Shown in pieces: positions 30,185 through 39,182 of a stretch of DNA of 64,000 bases. The notes under the pieces were generated by a model. The model was given only the letters and a program-made list of their open reading frames with translations. It was not told where the DNA came from and did not search any database. The DNA lies in assembly GCA_028698335.1 (NCBI GenBank), contig JAQVDP010000001.1, forward strand, positions 1 through 64,000, read 5' to 3'. How positions within the stretch are numbered: the stretch's first letter is position 1; every line of letters begins with the position of its first letter. Origin of the DNA: Nevskiales bacterium. GTDB lineage: Bacteria > Pseudomonadota > Gammaproteobacteria > Nevskiales > Nevskiaceae. The position numbers and the translations under genes were made by a program.

Positions 30185-32326
30185 ATGCACCCCTCCCTCA
30201 AGATGGCCGTCGCCGGCAGCGTCCTGCTCAGCGCCTGCGCCCAGCTCCCGAGCCAGACCGGCGCCGGTGACAATCCGTTCTTCGCGGCCAGCACGCTGCC
30301 TTATCAGCTGCCGCCGTTCGACCGGATCCAGGATGCGCACTACGCCCCGGCCTTCGAGGCCGGCATGGCCGAACAGCTGCGCGAGATCGATGCGATCGCC
30401 GGCAACCCGGAGGCGCCGAGCTTCGACAACACCATCGTCGCGATCGAGCGTTCGGGCCGCCTGCTGGAGCGCGTCGCGCTGGTGTTCTTCAACCTGTCGT
30501 CCTCGCACACCAACCCGCAGATCCAGGCGCTGGAGGTCGAGCTGGCGCCGAAGCTGTCCGCGCATTCCGACAGCATCCACCTGAATCCGGCGCTGTACGC
30601 CCGCATCCGCAAGCTCTACGACAGCCGCGACGCGCTCGGCCTGGACGCCGAATCGCTGCGCCTGCTGGAGCGCTACCACCGCGACTTCGTCCGCGCCGGC
30701 GCCCAGCTCGGCGAGGACGACAAGACCCGGCTGCGCGCGATCAACGAGAAGCTGTCGTCGCTGACCACGCAGTTCGAACAGAACCTGCTGAAGGAGACCA
30801 ACGCCAAGGCGGTGATCGTCGAGGACGCCGCCGAACTGGCCGGGCTTTCCGAAGACGATGTCGCCGCCGCGGCCGCCGCGGCCAAGGCGCGCGGGCTCGA
30901 CGGCAAGTACGTCCTGCCGCTGCAGAACACCACCGGCCAGCCGCCGCTGACCAATCTGCAGAACCGTGCGCTGCGCGAGCGCATCTTCAAGACCTCGATC
31001 GGCCGCGGCAACAGCGGCGGCGAGTTCGACAACCGTGAGAGCGTCTCCGAGATCGCGCGGCTGCGCGCCGAGCGCGCGCGCCTGCTCGGCTACCCGACCC
31101 ACGCCGCCTACCGCCTGGAGACGCAGACCGCGAAGACCCCGGAAGCGGCGGTGGCGATGCTCGAGAAGCTGGCGCCGGCCGCGGTCGCCAACGCGCGCCA
31201 GGAAGCCGCCGACATGCAGGCGCTGATCGACCAGGAGAAGGGCGGATTCAAGCTGCAGCCCTGGGACTGGGCGTATTACGCCGAGAAGGTGCGCAAGGCG
31301 CGCTATGAGTTTGACGAGTCGCAGATGCGCCCGTACCTCGAACTCGACCATGTGCTGCAGGACGGCGTGTTCTACGCCGCCGGCCGCCTCTACGGCCTGA
31401 GCTTCAAGGAGCGCCACGACCTGCCGGTCTACCACCCGGACGTGCGGGTGTTCGAGGTGTTCAACGCCGACGGCTCGACGCTGGGCCTGTTCCTGACCGA
31501 CTTCTATGCCCGCGACAGCAAGCGCGGCGGCGCCTGGATGAACGAGTTCGTGCCGCAGTCGGGGCTGTTCGGCACGCAGGCGGTGGTCGTCAACAACCTC
31601 AACATTCCGAAGCCGCCCGAAGGCGAACCGACGCTGCTGACCTTCGACGAGGTCACGACGATGTTCCACGAGTTCGGCCACGCGCTGCACGGCCTGTTCT
31701 CGAACGTGAAGTATCCGACCTTCGCCGGCACCAACGTGCCGCGTGACTTCGTCGAGTATCCGTCCCAGGTCAACGAGATGTGGGCGACCTGGCCGGAGGT
31801 GCTGCAGCACTACGCGCGCCACTACCAGACCGGCGAGCCGATGCCGCAGGAGCTGGTCGACAAGGTGCTGGCGACGCAGAAGTTCAATCAGGGCTTCGCG
31901 ACCACCGAATACCTGTCCGCCGCCCTGCTCGACATGGCCTGGCACCGCATCGCGCCGGACCAGGCGCCGGCCGCCGCCAAGGTCATGGACTTCGAGGCCG
32001 CCGCGCTGAAGAAGGCCGGTGTCGACTTCGCGCCGGTGCCGCCGCGCTACCGCAGCACCTACTTCGCGCACGTGTTCGCCGGCGGCTACTCGGCCGGCTA
32101 CTACGCCTACATCTGGAGCGAGGTGCTCGACGCCGACACCGTCGAGTGGTTCAAGCAGCACGGCGGTCTGGAGCGCGCCAACGGCGACTGGTTCCGCGCC
32201 AAGCTGCTGTCGCGCGGCGAGAGCGTGGAGCCGATGGAGCTGTTCCGCGACTTCCGCGGCGCCGAACCGTCGATCGAGCCGCTGCTGGAGCGGCGCGGGC
32301 TGTCACTGCAGTCCGGCAAGGACTGA
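30185..32326 (+). CDS. Lipoprotein M3-family oligopeptidase / peptidyl-dipeptidase
   Basis: The 713-residue protein carries a lipobox LLSAC after MHPSLKMAVAGSV, so unlike cytosolic Dcp and OpdA it is exported and lipidated. The zinc motif HEFGH is at about 495-499 inside TMFHEFGHALHGLF, with the third Glu in FVEYPSQVNEMW. The C-terminal YAYIWSEVLDADT segment is standard for M3. I used ATG 30185, preceded by AGGAAG; 26 upstream in-frame residues would hide the signal peptide. It likely cuts oligopeptides in the periplasm. Confidence 0.93.
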   Translation: MHPSLKMAVAGSVLLSACAQLPSQTGAGDNPFFAASTLPYQLPPFDRIQDAHYAPAFEAGMAEQLREIDAIAGNPEAPSFDNTIVAIERSGRLLERVALVFFNLSSSHTNPQIQALEVELAPKLSAHSDSIHLNPALYARIRKLYDSRDALGLDAESLRLLERYHRDFVRAGAQLGEDDKTRLRAINEKLSSLTTQFEQNLLKETNAKAVIVEDAAELAGLSEDDVAAAAAAAKARGLDGKYVLPLQNTTGQPPLTNLQNRALRERIFKTSIGRGNSGGEFDNRESVSEIARLRAERARLLGYPTHAAYRLETQTAKTPEAAVAMLEKLAPAAVANARQEAADMQALIDQEKGGFKLQPWDWAYYAEKVRKARYEFDESQMRPYLELDHVLQDGVFYAAGRLYGLSFKERHDLPVYHPDVRVFEVFNADGSTLGLFLTDFYARDSKRGGAWMNEFVPQSGLFGTQAVVVNNLNIPKPPEGEPTLLTFDEVTTMFHEFGHALHGLFSNVKYPTFAGTNVPRDFVEYPSQVNEMWATWPEVLQHYARHYQTGEPMPQELVDKVLATQKFNQGFATTEYLSAALLDMAWHRIAPDQAPAAAKVMDFEAAALKKAGVDFAPVPPRYRSTYFAHVFAGGYSAGYYAYIWSEVLDADTVEWFKQHGGLERANGDWFRAKLLSRGESVEPMELFRDFRGAEPSIEPLLERRGLSLQSGKD

Positions 32327-32340
32327 TCCGGCAGGACCGG

Positions 32341-32371
32341 GCCCGACCGGCGCAAGCGTCGCCGGTCGGGC
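32341..32371. terminator. Bidirectional hairpin between convergent genes
   Basis: A perfect 12-bp stem (GCCCGACCGGCG and complement) with a 7-base loop lies between the M3 peptidase stop and the PpnN stop. It has no U-run but its position suits shared termination. Confidence 0.6.
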
Positions 32372-32378
32372 TGGCGGG

Positions 32379-33749
32379 CTAACGCACGACCCGATAGCAG
32401 GGCTGATAGTCGCGCCCGGACAGTTTCATCCGCCGCTGCGCGACGAACGCGGCGAGCAGTTCGTCGACATGGTGCAGCAGCGCCGGCTCGCCGCGGATCT
32501 CGAACGGCCCGTGCGCCTCGACCGCGCGGATGCCCTCGTCCTTGACGTTGCCGGCGACGATGCCGGAAAACGCGCGCCGCAGATCGGCCGCGCGCAGATG
32601 CGGCGGCTGGCCGCCGCCCAGATCCAGCGCGGCCATGTTGGCGTGGGTCGGCACGAACGGATGCTGGAAGACCGGATCGATCTTCAGCGTCCAGTTGAAG
32701 TAGAACGCGTCGTCGCGGGCGTCGCGGAACGCACGGACCCGCTCGATGCCGGCCTGCATCTCGCGGGCGACGCCGGCGGCATCGCCGATGATGATCCGGT
32801 AGCGCTGCCGGGCGGCGTCGCCGAGCGTGGTCTGGATGAAGGCGTCGATCTGCCCGAAGTAGTCGGCGGCCGATTCCGGGCCGGTGAAGATCAGCGGAAA
32901 CGGCACGTCGGCGTTGTCCGGATGCAGCAGGACGCCGAGCAGGTAGAGGATCTCCTCCATCGTCCCCACGCCGCCGGGCAGCACGACGATGCCGTGCGCG
33001 GTGCGGACGAAGGCTTCGAGCCGCTTCTCGATGTCCGGCATGATCACCAGCTCGTTGACGATCGGGTTGGGCGCCTCGGCGGCGATGATGCCCGGCTCGG
33101 TGATGCCCAGATACTGGCCGTCGACGATGCGCTGCTTGGCGTGCCCGACCGCGGCGCCCTTCATCGGCCCCTTCATCGCGCCCGGACCGCAGCCGGTGCC
33201 AACGTCGAGCCCGCGCAGACCCAGTTCGTATCCGACGCGCTTGCCGTAGTCGTACTCGTGCCGCGGGATCGAATGCCCGCCCCAGCACACGACCAGACGC
33301 GGGTCCTGCGTCGGCCGCAGCACGCCGGCGTTGCGCAGGATATGGAACACCGCGTCGGTGATGCCGGAACTGCTCGCCAGATCGAAGCGTGGACTGTCGA
33401 TGATCTCGCCGCCGGCATAGAGCAGATCGCGCAGTACCGCGAACAGGTGTTCACGGATGCCGCGGATGATGTGGCCGTCGACGAAGGCTTCCGCCGGCGC
33501 CGCGCGCAGGTCGAGCTTGATGCCGCGCTCCTCCTGCACGAGGCGGATGTCGAAATCCGGATAGCGCTGCAACAGCTCGCGGCCGTCGTCCAGCGAACTC
33601 CCGCAACTGAGCACCGCGAGGGAACAGCTGCGGAACAGGTGATAGAGCCCGCCCTGGCTGGCGTCGAGTAGCTTGGCGACCTCGGCGCGCGACAGGACCG
33701 ACAGGCTGCCCTTGGGCGAGATCAGTGCATCGACAACGGGATAGCTCAT
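32379..33749 (-). CDS. ppnN: Pyrimidine/purine nucleotide 5'-monophosphate nucleosidase PpnN (LOG family)
   Basis: PpnN splits nucleoside monophosphates into base and ribose-5-phosphate and, in E. coli, is controlled by (p)ppGpp. The 456 residues match its length. The central LOG domain shows GTGCGPGAMKGPMKGA and VVLPGGVGTMEEILYLLG; the flanking N- and C-terminal domains are present too. I chose ATG 33747-33749 (MSYPVVDALISPKGSL), the conserved N-terminus. Confidence 0.92.
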   Translation of the reverse strand: MSYPVVDALISPKGSLSVLSRAEVAKLLDASQGGLYHLFRSCSLAVLSCGSSLDDGRELLQRYPDFDIRLVQEERGIKLDLRAAPAEAFVDGHIIRGIREHLFAVLRDLLYAGGEIIDSPRFDLASSSGITDAVFHILRNAGVLRPTQDPRLVVCWGGHSIPRHEYDYGKRVGYELGLRGLDVGTGCGPGAMKGPMKGAAVGHAKQRIVDGQYLGITEPGIIAAEAPNPIVNELVIMPDIEKRLEAFVRTAHGIVVLPGGVGTMEEILYLLGVLLHPDNADVPFPLIFTGPESAADYFGQIDAFIQTTLGDAARQRYRIIIGDAAGVAREMQAGIERVRAFRDARDDAFYFNWTLKIDPVFQHPFVPTHANMAALDLGGGQPPHLRAADLRRAFSGIVAGNVKDEGIRAVEAHGPFEIRGEPALLHHVDELLAAFVAQRRMKLSGRDYQPCYRVVR

Positions 33750-33838
33750 GGAATTCGCAGGGCCTCGCAGACGGATGGGTCGCACAGTCTAGTCGCTGGG
33801 CGGTGACAGCGACGTGCCCGCGCTGGCGCAAGCGTCAT

Positions 33839-33863
33839 CCCACGCTGCCGACGGCAGCGTGGG
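33839..33863 (-). terminator. Hairpin after the Yip1-family gene
   Basis: CCCACGCTGCC and GGCAGCGTGGG form a perfect 11-bp stem with a 3-base loop, 8 bases past the Yip1-family stop on the minus strand. The stem is very stable but no U-run follows on that strand; GTTTC follows on the plus strand. Confidence 0.55.
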
Positions 33864-33870
33864 GTTTCGC

Positions 33871-35130
33871 TCAGCCGGTCTTGCCAGGAGCGTCCTTGAG
33901 CGCCTCAAGGCCCTTCAGATCCAGCGCCTTGGCGGCCTTTCGCAGCACGTCCATGTCGACGCCGCTGCCCTCCAGCTTCACCGCGAAACGCTCCCCGACC
34001 ATGACGCTGTAGGTGCCGGTCTGCGTCGGTTCGTCCCAGACCTCGCGGATCGAGCGGTCGCCATCGTGGTAGACGCGCTCGTAGCCGCGCTCGGTCTGGC
34101 TGTCGACCTCCTGCACGACCCAGCCGGCCAGGGCCGCGAATGCCCGCGCGCCGCCGGTGTCGGTGATCTCGAGGGCGATCGACTGTTGCGCGTCGTCGTC
34201 CGCGTAGCGGGCCTCCGCCTCGGCGACCTGCACGCCGACGATGGTGCTGCGCTTGACCGAATAGCTGCGCCGCGACAGCTCGCCGAGCGCCTCCGGCACG
34301 AAGGGCTTGAGCTGCTCAGGACTCAGGGGTTCGATCGCCTCGTCGCCGCCCAGCAGCGCGCCCATCATCTGTCCCAGCGCTTCCTGCTGGGCCTCCTGAT
34401 CGCCGGCCTCGTGCGCCGCTTCCATGCGCTTGCCGGCCTCCTCGACCTTCTTTGACCAGGCCTCGATTTTGTCGCTGTCGATCGAAACGGTTTTTCCACC
34501 AGCCTTGATCTCGACGCTGTCGTGGTGGCCGCCGGCCATCATCCGCGACATGCCGGTCACCGAGCCGACGATCGCCGAAAACACCAGCGACAGCACCAGC
34601 GCCGCGACCACCGTGACGGCGGTGTACGGCAGGGCGCGCTCCTGCGGCGCCTGCATCGTCAGCGGCAGGCCCAGGTACAGCAGGTAGATGGCGTAGATCC
34701 CGCCGGCCAGCGCCAGCAGCGACCCGATCCACGGCACCACCACCAGCGTGCCACCGAGCCAGCTCGCGGTCGACGCGTAGGCGGTCGCCTTCAAGGCCTG
34801 GGTCATGTCCTTCTGCCCACCGAAGGTCGGTGCCAGCGCGTTGACCAGCATCGCCAGCAGATAGACCACGCCGAGATGGACGCCGTACTGCAGCACCATG
34901 CTGGCAAGCCCGGCGCCGAAACCGACCCGGATCGTACCCAGCATCGGCACGCCGATGCCGAACACGCTGGTCTTGAGGAAGCCGGCAATCGCGGGCAGCG
35001 CCGCCAGCCACAGGATGTAGTTGCGGTAGAGCCCCGCCACGCTGTCGGCTTCGGCCACAACGGCCGGCCATTCGGTCTTCGGCGTCAGCACGATGTTGCG
35101 AGCCCGTCCGATCAATCGATCCCGATCCAT
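33871..35130 (-). CDS. Yip1-family integral membrane protein
   Basis: Of the 419 residues, the first 200 form about five membrane helices with the opening RLIGRARNIVLTPKTEW typical of bacterial Yip1-domain proteins. The second half is a soluble, charged region with a predicted helix (IEAWSKKVEEAGKRMEAAHE) and then a mixed alpha/beta part starting near SRRSYSVKRSTIVG. That tail is not part of the usual short Yip1 protein. Function is unknown; a role in envelope or membrane homeostasis is only a guess. Confidence 0.75.
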   Translation of the reverse strand: MDRDRLIGRARNIVLTPKTEWPAVVAEADSVAGLYRNYILWLAALPAIAGFLKTSVFGIGVPMLGTIRVGFGAGLASMVLQYGVHLGVVYLLAMLVNALAPTFGGQKDMTQALKATAYASTASWLGGTLVVVPWIGSLLALAGGIYAIYLLYLGLPLTMQAPQERALPYTAVTVVAALVLSLVFSAIVGSVTGMSRMMAGGHHDSVEIKAGGKTVSIDSDKIEAWSKKVEEAGKRMEAAHEAGDQEAQQEALGQMMGALLGGDEAIEPLSPEQLKPFVPEALGELSRRSYSVKRSTIVGVQVAEAEARYADDDAQQSIALEITDTGGARAFAALAGWVVQEVDSQTERGYERVYHDGDRSIREVWDEPTQTGTYSVMVGERFAVKLEGSGVDMDVLRKAAKALDLKGLEALKDAPGKTG

Positions 35131-35256
35131 ATCCGCCTCCCTGTGCGATGCGCGGCGCGGCGGCGCCGCGTCGGTGCAGCTTAGGCCGCGGCGGCGGCGG
35201 ACTCAATGGACACGGGATGACAGGCGCGCAGGCAAAACGCCGGCCGTCGGCAGCTT

Positions 35257-35766
35257 CTAGCGCTGCGCGGGCGACTCCGGCAGCGCCTCGGGCAGGTAGG
35301 GCACGCGGACGTCCTGGAGGCCGGCCCGCATCGCCGCCTGCGCCGCCGGCGGCAGCCGCTCCAGATCGCTGCGCCGATACGGACGCTGGGAACACAGGCG
35401 ATCGTAATCGCGCCAGCTCGCATTGAGCGCCGCGATCTCGGCGCGCGTCGCCTCGACGCGTCGATTGAATGCCCGCATCTCGGTATCGAGCTGCTCGCGC
35501 GCCTGTCGCCGTTCGAGTCCTTCGCGCAGATCGTCACCGCCGGCACTGGCGTACAGGCCGTCCCGCCGCCGCATCAGCGCATTCCGCTCGGCGTCGAGGT
35601 GGGCGCCGGCCTGCAGCAGGCGCGGCGACTCCTCACGCAGGCGCTGGACGTGACCGGCGCAGGTCGCCAGTTCATCGGCACTCAGCGCGTCCGCACCCAC
35701 CGCCGGCCCCGCGCCGATCAGCAGCGCCATCGCGCCCAGCCACCCCTTCCGCATCCTGCCTTCCAT
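35257..35766 (-). CDS. Small exported protein with coiled coil, unknown function
   Basis: The 169 residues start with a signal peptide (MEGRMRKGWLGAMALLIGAG, cleavage near VGA). After it comes a Cys (CAGHVQRLREE) and a long helix rich in Arg, Glu and Ala (AERNALMRRRDG to DTEMRAFNRRVEATRAEIAA), probably a coiled coil; a second Cys lies in YDRLCSQRPYRR, so a disulphide is possible. ATG 35764-35766 has GGAAGGA upstream; an ATG four codons later is also feasible. I do not recognise a family. Confidence 0.65.
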   Translation of the reverse strand: MEGRMRKGWLGAMALLIGAGPAVGADALSADELATCAGHVQRLREESPRLLQAGAHLDAERNALMRRRDGLYASAGGDDLREGLERRQAREQLDTEMRAFNRRVEATRAEIAALNASWRDYDRLCSQRPYRRSDLERLPPAAQAAMRAGLQDVRVPYLPEALPESPAQR

Positions 35767-35836
35767 GAGATTCCTTCCGTCAGCGCTTGCGCCCCAGTGT
35801 AAGGCAGTGGCGCCGCACGAACCCGCCGCCCCCCAA

Positions 35837-35865
35837 AGAAAAGGCCGGGCTGTGGAGGCCCGGCC
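35837..35865 (-). terminator. Strong terminator after fadE
   Basis: GGCCGGGC and GCCCGGCC form a perfect 8-bp stem with a 7-base loop. On the minus strand it is followed by TTTTCTTT. It lies about 29 bases past the fadE stop and ends the tetR-fadE unit. Confidence 0.92.
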
Positions 35866-35893
35866 AATAACCGCTTGAAGACGCTTGTGAGAA

Positions 35894-38383
35894 TCAGGCC
35901 ACGCGCGCGCGCGCCGCGGACATCTCGATGACCTCCGCGCGGTCGGCATCGAAGTCACCGGCGATGTAGGCCTTGCTGAAGTCGTCGGTCAGGATCACGT
36001 CGTAGCGGACGCGGTCGTAGGCCGCGGCCTGCTCGGCCTCCTCGGCGCTCAACAGGTCGCGGGCACGGGCATCGGCCAGCTTGTCGGCGACGCTGTCGCC
36101 GGACAGTTCGCCCCTGGCGGCGAGGCGATAGAACTTCTGGTATGCCGTTTCGGTCTCGCGCGAAACGTCCCAGGCGTGCTCCATGCGCCCGATCGGATCG
36201 TGCTTGCCGCCGTTCTTGAACACCAGCCAGGACAGCCGCTCGCGCACGTCGGTCGGTTCGAGCAGCAGGTCGGCCACCTCGGCGTTGACGCGGTCGCTGA
36301 CCGGGCGGGCGTCGTTCCCGAGCGGGAACACCACCGTCCGCATCAGCACCCGCGCCCAGGTCACCGGGAAGTTGCGCAGGAAGCCGTCGAAGGCATGGGC
36401 GATCTCGTACATGCAGTTGTCGAGCGCCCAGCGCGCGTGGGCCAGTTCGGCTTCGCTCTTCGAGCCTTCCAGGTAGAACTTGGCGACGCTCGACGCGATG
36501 TAGAGCTGGCTGAGCACGTCGCCGAGACGCGCCGACAGGCGCTCCATGAACTTCAGCTTGCCGCCGAGCACGCCCATGGTGAGGTCGGAACAGAACGCCA
36601 GCGCCGCGGAGTAACGCTCCATCCGGCGGAAGTATCCGGCCAGCTCGCCGCTCACCGGCGAACGCGCGAGGCGGGCACCGGTCAGCCCCAGCGTCAGCGC
36701 GCGCACCGCGCGGTTGATCGAAAAGCCGATATGGCCGAACAGCAGCCTGTCGAAGGCCTTCAGATCGTCGGCGCGCGCCGCTTCCATCTCCGGGAACACG
36801 TATTCGTGGCAGCGGATCGCACCCTGGCCGAAGATCATCAGGTTGCGGGTCAGGATGTTGGCGCCCTCGACCGTGATCGCCACCGGCGTGGCCTTGTAGG
36901 CGGTCGCCATGAAATTGCGCGGGCCCTGCTGGATCGCCTTGCCGGCCATCACGTCCATGCCGTCGGAGATGATCTTCCGCATCATCTCGGTCATGTGGTA
37001 CTTGGCGATCGCCGTGACCACCGACGGCGCGCAATGGTCGACCGCCGAGGCGGTCATCACGCGCATCGCCTCGAGCGTGTAGCCGAGGCCGGCGATGCGG
37101 CCGGTGGCTTCCTGAACGCCCTCGAACTTGCCGATCGAAACCTTGAACTGGCGCCGCATGCGGCCGTAGACGCCGGTCATGCGGTAGCCGACCTGCCCCG
37201 CCGCGGTCGCCAGCGCCGGCAGCGAGATGCCACGGCCCGCCGACAGGCATTCGACCAGCATGCGCCAGCCCTTGCCGGCCATCGTCGGGCCGCCGATGAT
37301 CCAGTCGATCGGCACGAACACGTCCTTGCCGTGAATCGTGCCGTTCATGAACGCCGCGCCCGGATAGTGACGGCGGCCGATCTCGACGCCGGGGTGATCC
37401 GCGGGGATCAGCGCGCAGGTGATGCCGAGTTCGCCGTTGGGCGCGCCGCGCGAGATCTCGCCGAGCAGGCCGTCCGGATCGCGCAGCTTGAACGCCAGAC
37501 CGACGACCGTCGCCACCGGCGCCAGCGTGATGTAGCGCTTGGAGAAATTCAGGTGGATGCCCAGCACCTTGCGGCCGTCATGCTCGCCGTAGCCGACCAC
37601 GCCGAGATCCGGCATCGCGGTGGCGTCGGAGCCGACCTCGGGTCCGGTCAGGCCGAAGCACGGAATCTCCCGCCCCGACACCAGCCCCGGCAGCCACTGC
37701 TGCTTCTGCTCGTCGGTGCCGTAGTGCATCAGCAGCTCGCCCGGCCCCAGCGAGTTCGGCACCATCACCGTCACCGCCATCGCGATCGACTTGGTGGCGA
37801 GCTTGGTCACCACCGCCGACTGCGCGTTCGCCGAGAAGCCGAGGCCGCCGTACTCCTTCTTGATCAGCATCGCCAGGAACCGGTGTTCCTTGATGTACGC
37901 CCAGACCTCCGGCGGCAGGTCCTTCTGCTCGTATTCGATCTGCCAGTCGTCGCACATCTTGCAGAGTTCCTCGCACTCGTTGTCGAGGAAGGACTGCTCC
38001 TCCGGCGTCAGCTCGGTGTACTTGAACGCGAGCAGCTGCTGCCAGTCGGGCCGGCCGCGGAACATCTGCGCCTCCCACCAGGTGTCTCCGGCCTCCAGCG
38101 CCTCGCGCTCGGTCGACGACATCTCGGGCAGCACGCGCTTGAACGCGCCGAAGATCGGCCGCGTGACGATCGCGCGCCGCAGCGGGCGCAGGTTCAGCAG
38201 GACACCGGCGGCCACATACACCGCGCCGAGCACGGCGAAGACCGTGGTGCCGATGGCGCCGCTCAGTCCCAGGCCAAGCAGCAGCGCGCCCACGGCCACG
38301 GTCCAGACCAGCAATGGCGCCCCGACGAAGGCCAGGCCCCAGGCTGCGAGCAATACAAACAGAATCAATATCGAGGTGAACAT
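35894..38383 (-). CDS. fadE: Acyl-CoA dehydrogenase FadE, membrane-anchored long form
   Basis: FadE catalyses the first step of fatty acid beta-oxidation, making trans-2-enoyl-CoA. The 829 residues carry an N-terminal pair of hydrophobic segments (MFTSILILFVLLAAWGLAF onward), the dehydrogenase core (GLTGPEVGSDATAMP, IHLNFSKRYITLAP) and the C-terminal extension specific to FadE. ATG 38381-38383 is preferred to a GTG three codons upstream because GGAG is better spaced. It follows the TetR gene by 30 bases and is probably derepressed when that regulator binds an acyl-CoA. Confidence 0.94.
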   Translation of the reverse strand: MFTSILILFVLLAAWGLAFVGAPLLVWTVAVGALLLGLGLSGAIGTTVFAVLGAVYVAAGVLLNLRPLRRAIVTRPIFGAFKRVLPEMSSTEREALEAGDTWWEAQMFRGRPDWQQLLAFKYTELTPEEQSFLDNECEELCKMCDDWQIEYEQKDLPPEVWAYIKEHRFLAMLIKKEYGGLGFSANAQSAVVTKLATKSIAMAVTVMVPNSLGPGELLMHYGTDEQKQQWLPGLVSGREIPCFGLTGPEVGSDATAMPDLGVVGYGEHDGRKVLGIHLNFSKRYITLAPVATVVGLAFKLRDPDGLLGEISRGAPNGELGITCALIPADHPGVEIGRRHYPGAAFMNGTIHGKDVFVPIDWIIGGPTMAGKGWRMLVECLSAGRGISLPALATAAGQVGYRMTGVYGRMRRQFKVSIGKFEGVQEATGRIAGLGYTLEAMRVMTASAVDHCAPSVVTAIAKYHMTEMMRKIISDGMDVMAGKAIQQGPRNFMATAYKATPVAITVEGANILTRNLMIFGQGAIRCHEYVFPEMEAARADDLKAFDRLLFGHIGFSINRAVRALTLGLTGARLARSPVSGELAGYFRRMERYSAALAFCSDLTMGVLGGKLKFMERLSARLGDVLSQLYIASSVAKFYLEGSKSEAELAHARWALDNCMYEIAHAFDGFLRNFPVTWARVLMRTVVFPLGNDARPVSDRVNAEVADLLLEPTDVRERLSWLVFKNGGKHDPIGRMEHAWDVSRETETAYQKFYRLAARGELSGDSVADKLADARARDLLSAEEAEQAAAYDRVRYDVILTDDFSKAYIAGDFDADRAEVIEMSAARARVA

Positions 38384-38413
38384 CGCAAACACTCCGGAAG
38401 AAGGGAAACTCGA

Positions 38414-39061
38414 CTACACGCGTCCGTTGCGCGGCACCGATGCCGCACGCGGACGCTCTTCCGCACCCATCTCCGCCGCCTCCCGCGGGATGAGCGTCTT
38501 GATCATCAGCTTCAGGTAATCGTTGAACGGCTGCCCGGTCGGCATCAGGTCCGGCGTATCGCGCCGGATCTGCAGGTTGCCCATGAAGGTCGCGTAGGCG
38601 AAGCGCGCCCAGTGCCGCGCGCGCGCCGGATCGAACCCGAGCGCTTCGTAGCACTCGACCAGATAGTTCAGGCGCCGCTCCGATACGCGGCGCACGAACT
38701 CCTGCACCATCGGGTGATCCTCCGCCGCGGCGATCGCCAGATACAGGCGTCCCGAACGGTAGCCGGCGTTGGCCTCCTTGAAGACCTTGACGATGCGGTC
38801 GTACGGATCGGGCTCGTCGCCGACGCGCGCCATGACCTCCTCGGTCTCGCGCCGTTCCCAGCGCTCCAGCGCGGCGCGCACCAGCGCTTCACGGTTCTGG
38901 AAATGCCAGTAGAAGCTGCCCTTGGTGACGCCGAGACGGCGCGCCAGCGGCTCGACCGCCACCGCCTCCAGGCCGCCGGCCGCCATCGCGTCCAGGGCCG
39001 CCTGCGCCCAGTCTTCGACGGTCAGGCTCTGCTTGCTGTCTGTGGATGCGGCTTTCGCCAT
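38414..39061 (-). CDS. TetR-family regulator controlling fadE
   Basis: The 215-residue protein has the N-terminal TetR helix-turn-helix (PLARRLGVTKGSFYWHFQNR, about residues 38-57) and a helical ligand domain. ATG 39059-39061 (MAKAASTDSK) is taken; a 12-residue longer start would lie within the nearest operator. It precedes fadE in the same unit, as other TetR-type fatty acid regulators do, and two matching dyads lie upstream, so autoregulation is likely. The ligand is presumably a fatty acyl-CoA. Confidence 0.9.
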   Translation of the reverse strand: MAKAASTDSKQSLTVEDWAQAALDAMAAGGLEAVAVEPLARRLGVTKGSFYWHFQNREALVRAALERWERRETEEVMARVGDEPDPYDRIVKVFKEANAGYRSGRLYLAIAAAEDHPMVQEFVRRVSERRLNYLVECYEALGFDPARARHWARFAYATFMGNLQIRRDTPDLMPTGQPFNDYLKLMIKTLIPREAAEMGAEERPRAASVPRNGRV

Positions 39062-39072
39062 GCCTGCAACAC

Positions 39073-39121
39073 CATACGGTAGCGTACTGATGGACAAATC
39101 TTATCCATACGCATCCGTATG
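39073..39121 (-). promoter_or_regulatory. Twin operator sites upstream of tetR-fadE
   Basis: Two 16-bp dyads share the plan CATACG-N4-CGTA. The first, at 39073-39088, is imperfect (right arm CGTACT); the second, at 39106-39121, is a perfect repeat (right arm CGTATG). Their left arms are 33 bases apart, three helical turns. The first lies 12 bases upstream of the TetR start codon. This is the layout expected for an autorepressing TetR dimer pair. Confidence 0.7.
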
Positions 39122-39182
39122 TCGCAAGCGCGCAATGACGCGGCGCGCTGTCGCCAGAGTCAATCGCCGCGGAACCTTCCGC

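Noticed and set aside
36176-39082. A 968-codon plus-strand open frame over fadE and the TetR gene
   Set aside because: It is an antisense shadow with repetitive His/Arg/Asp/Gly composition. The minus-strand genes are unambiguous.
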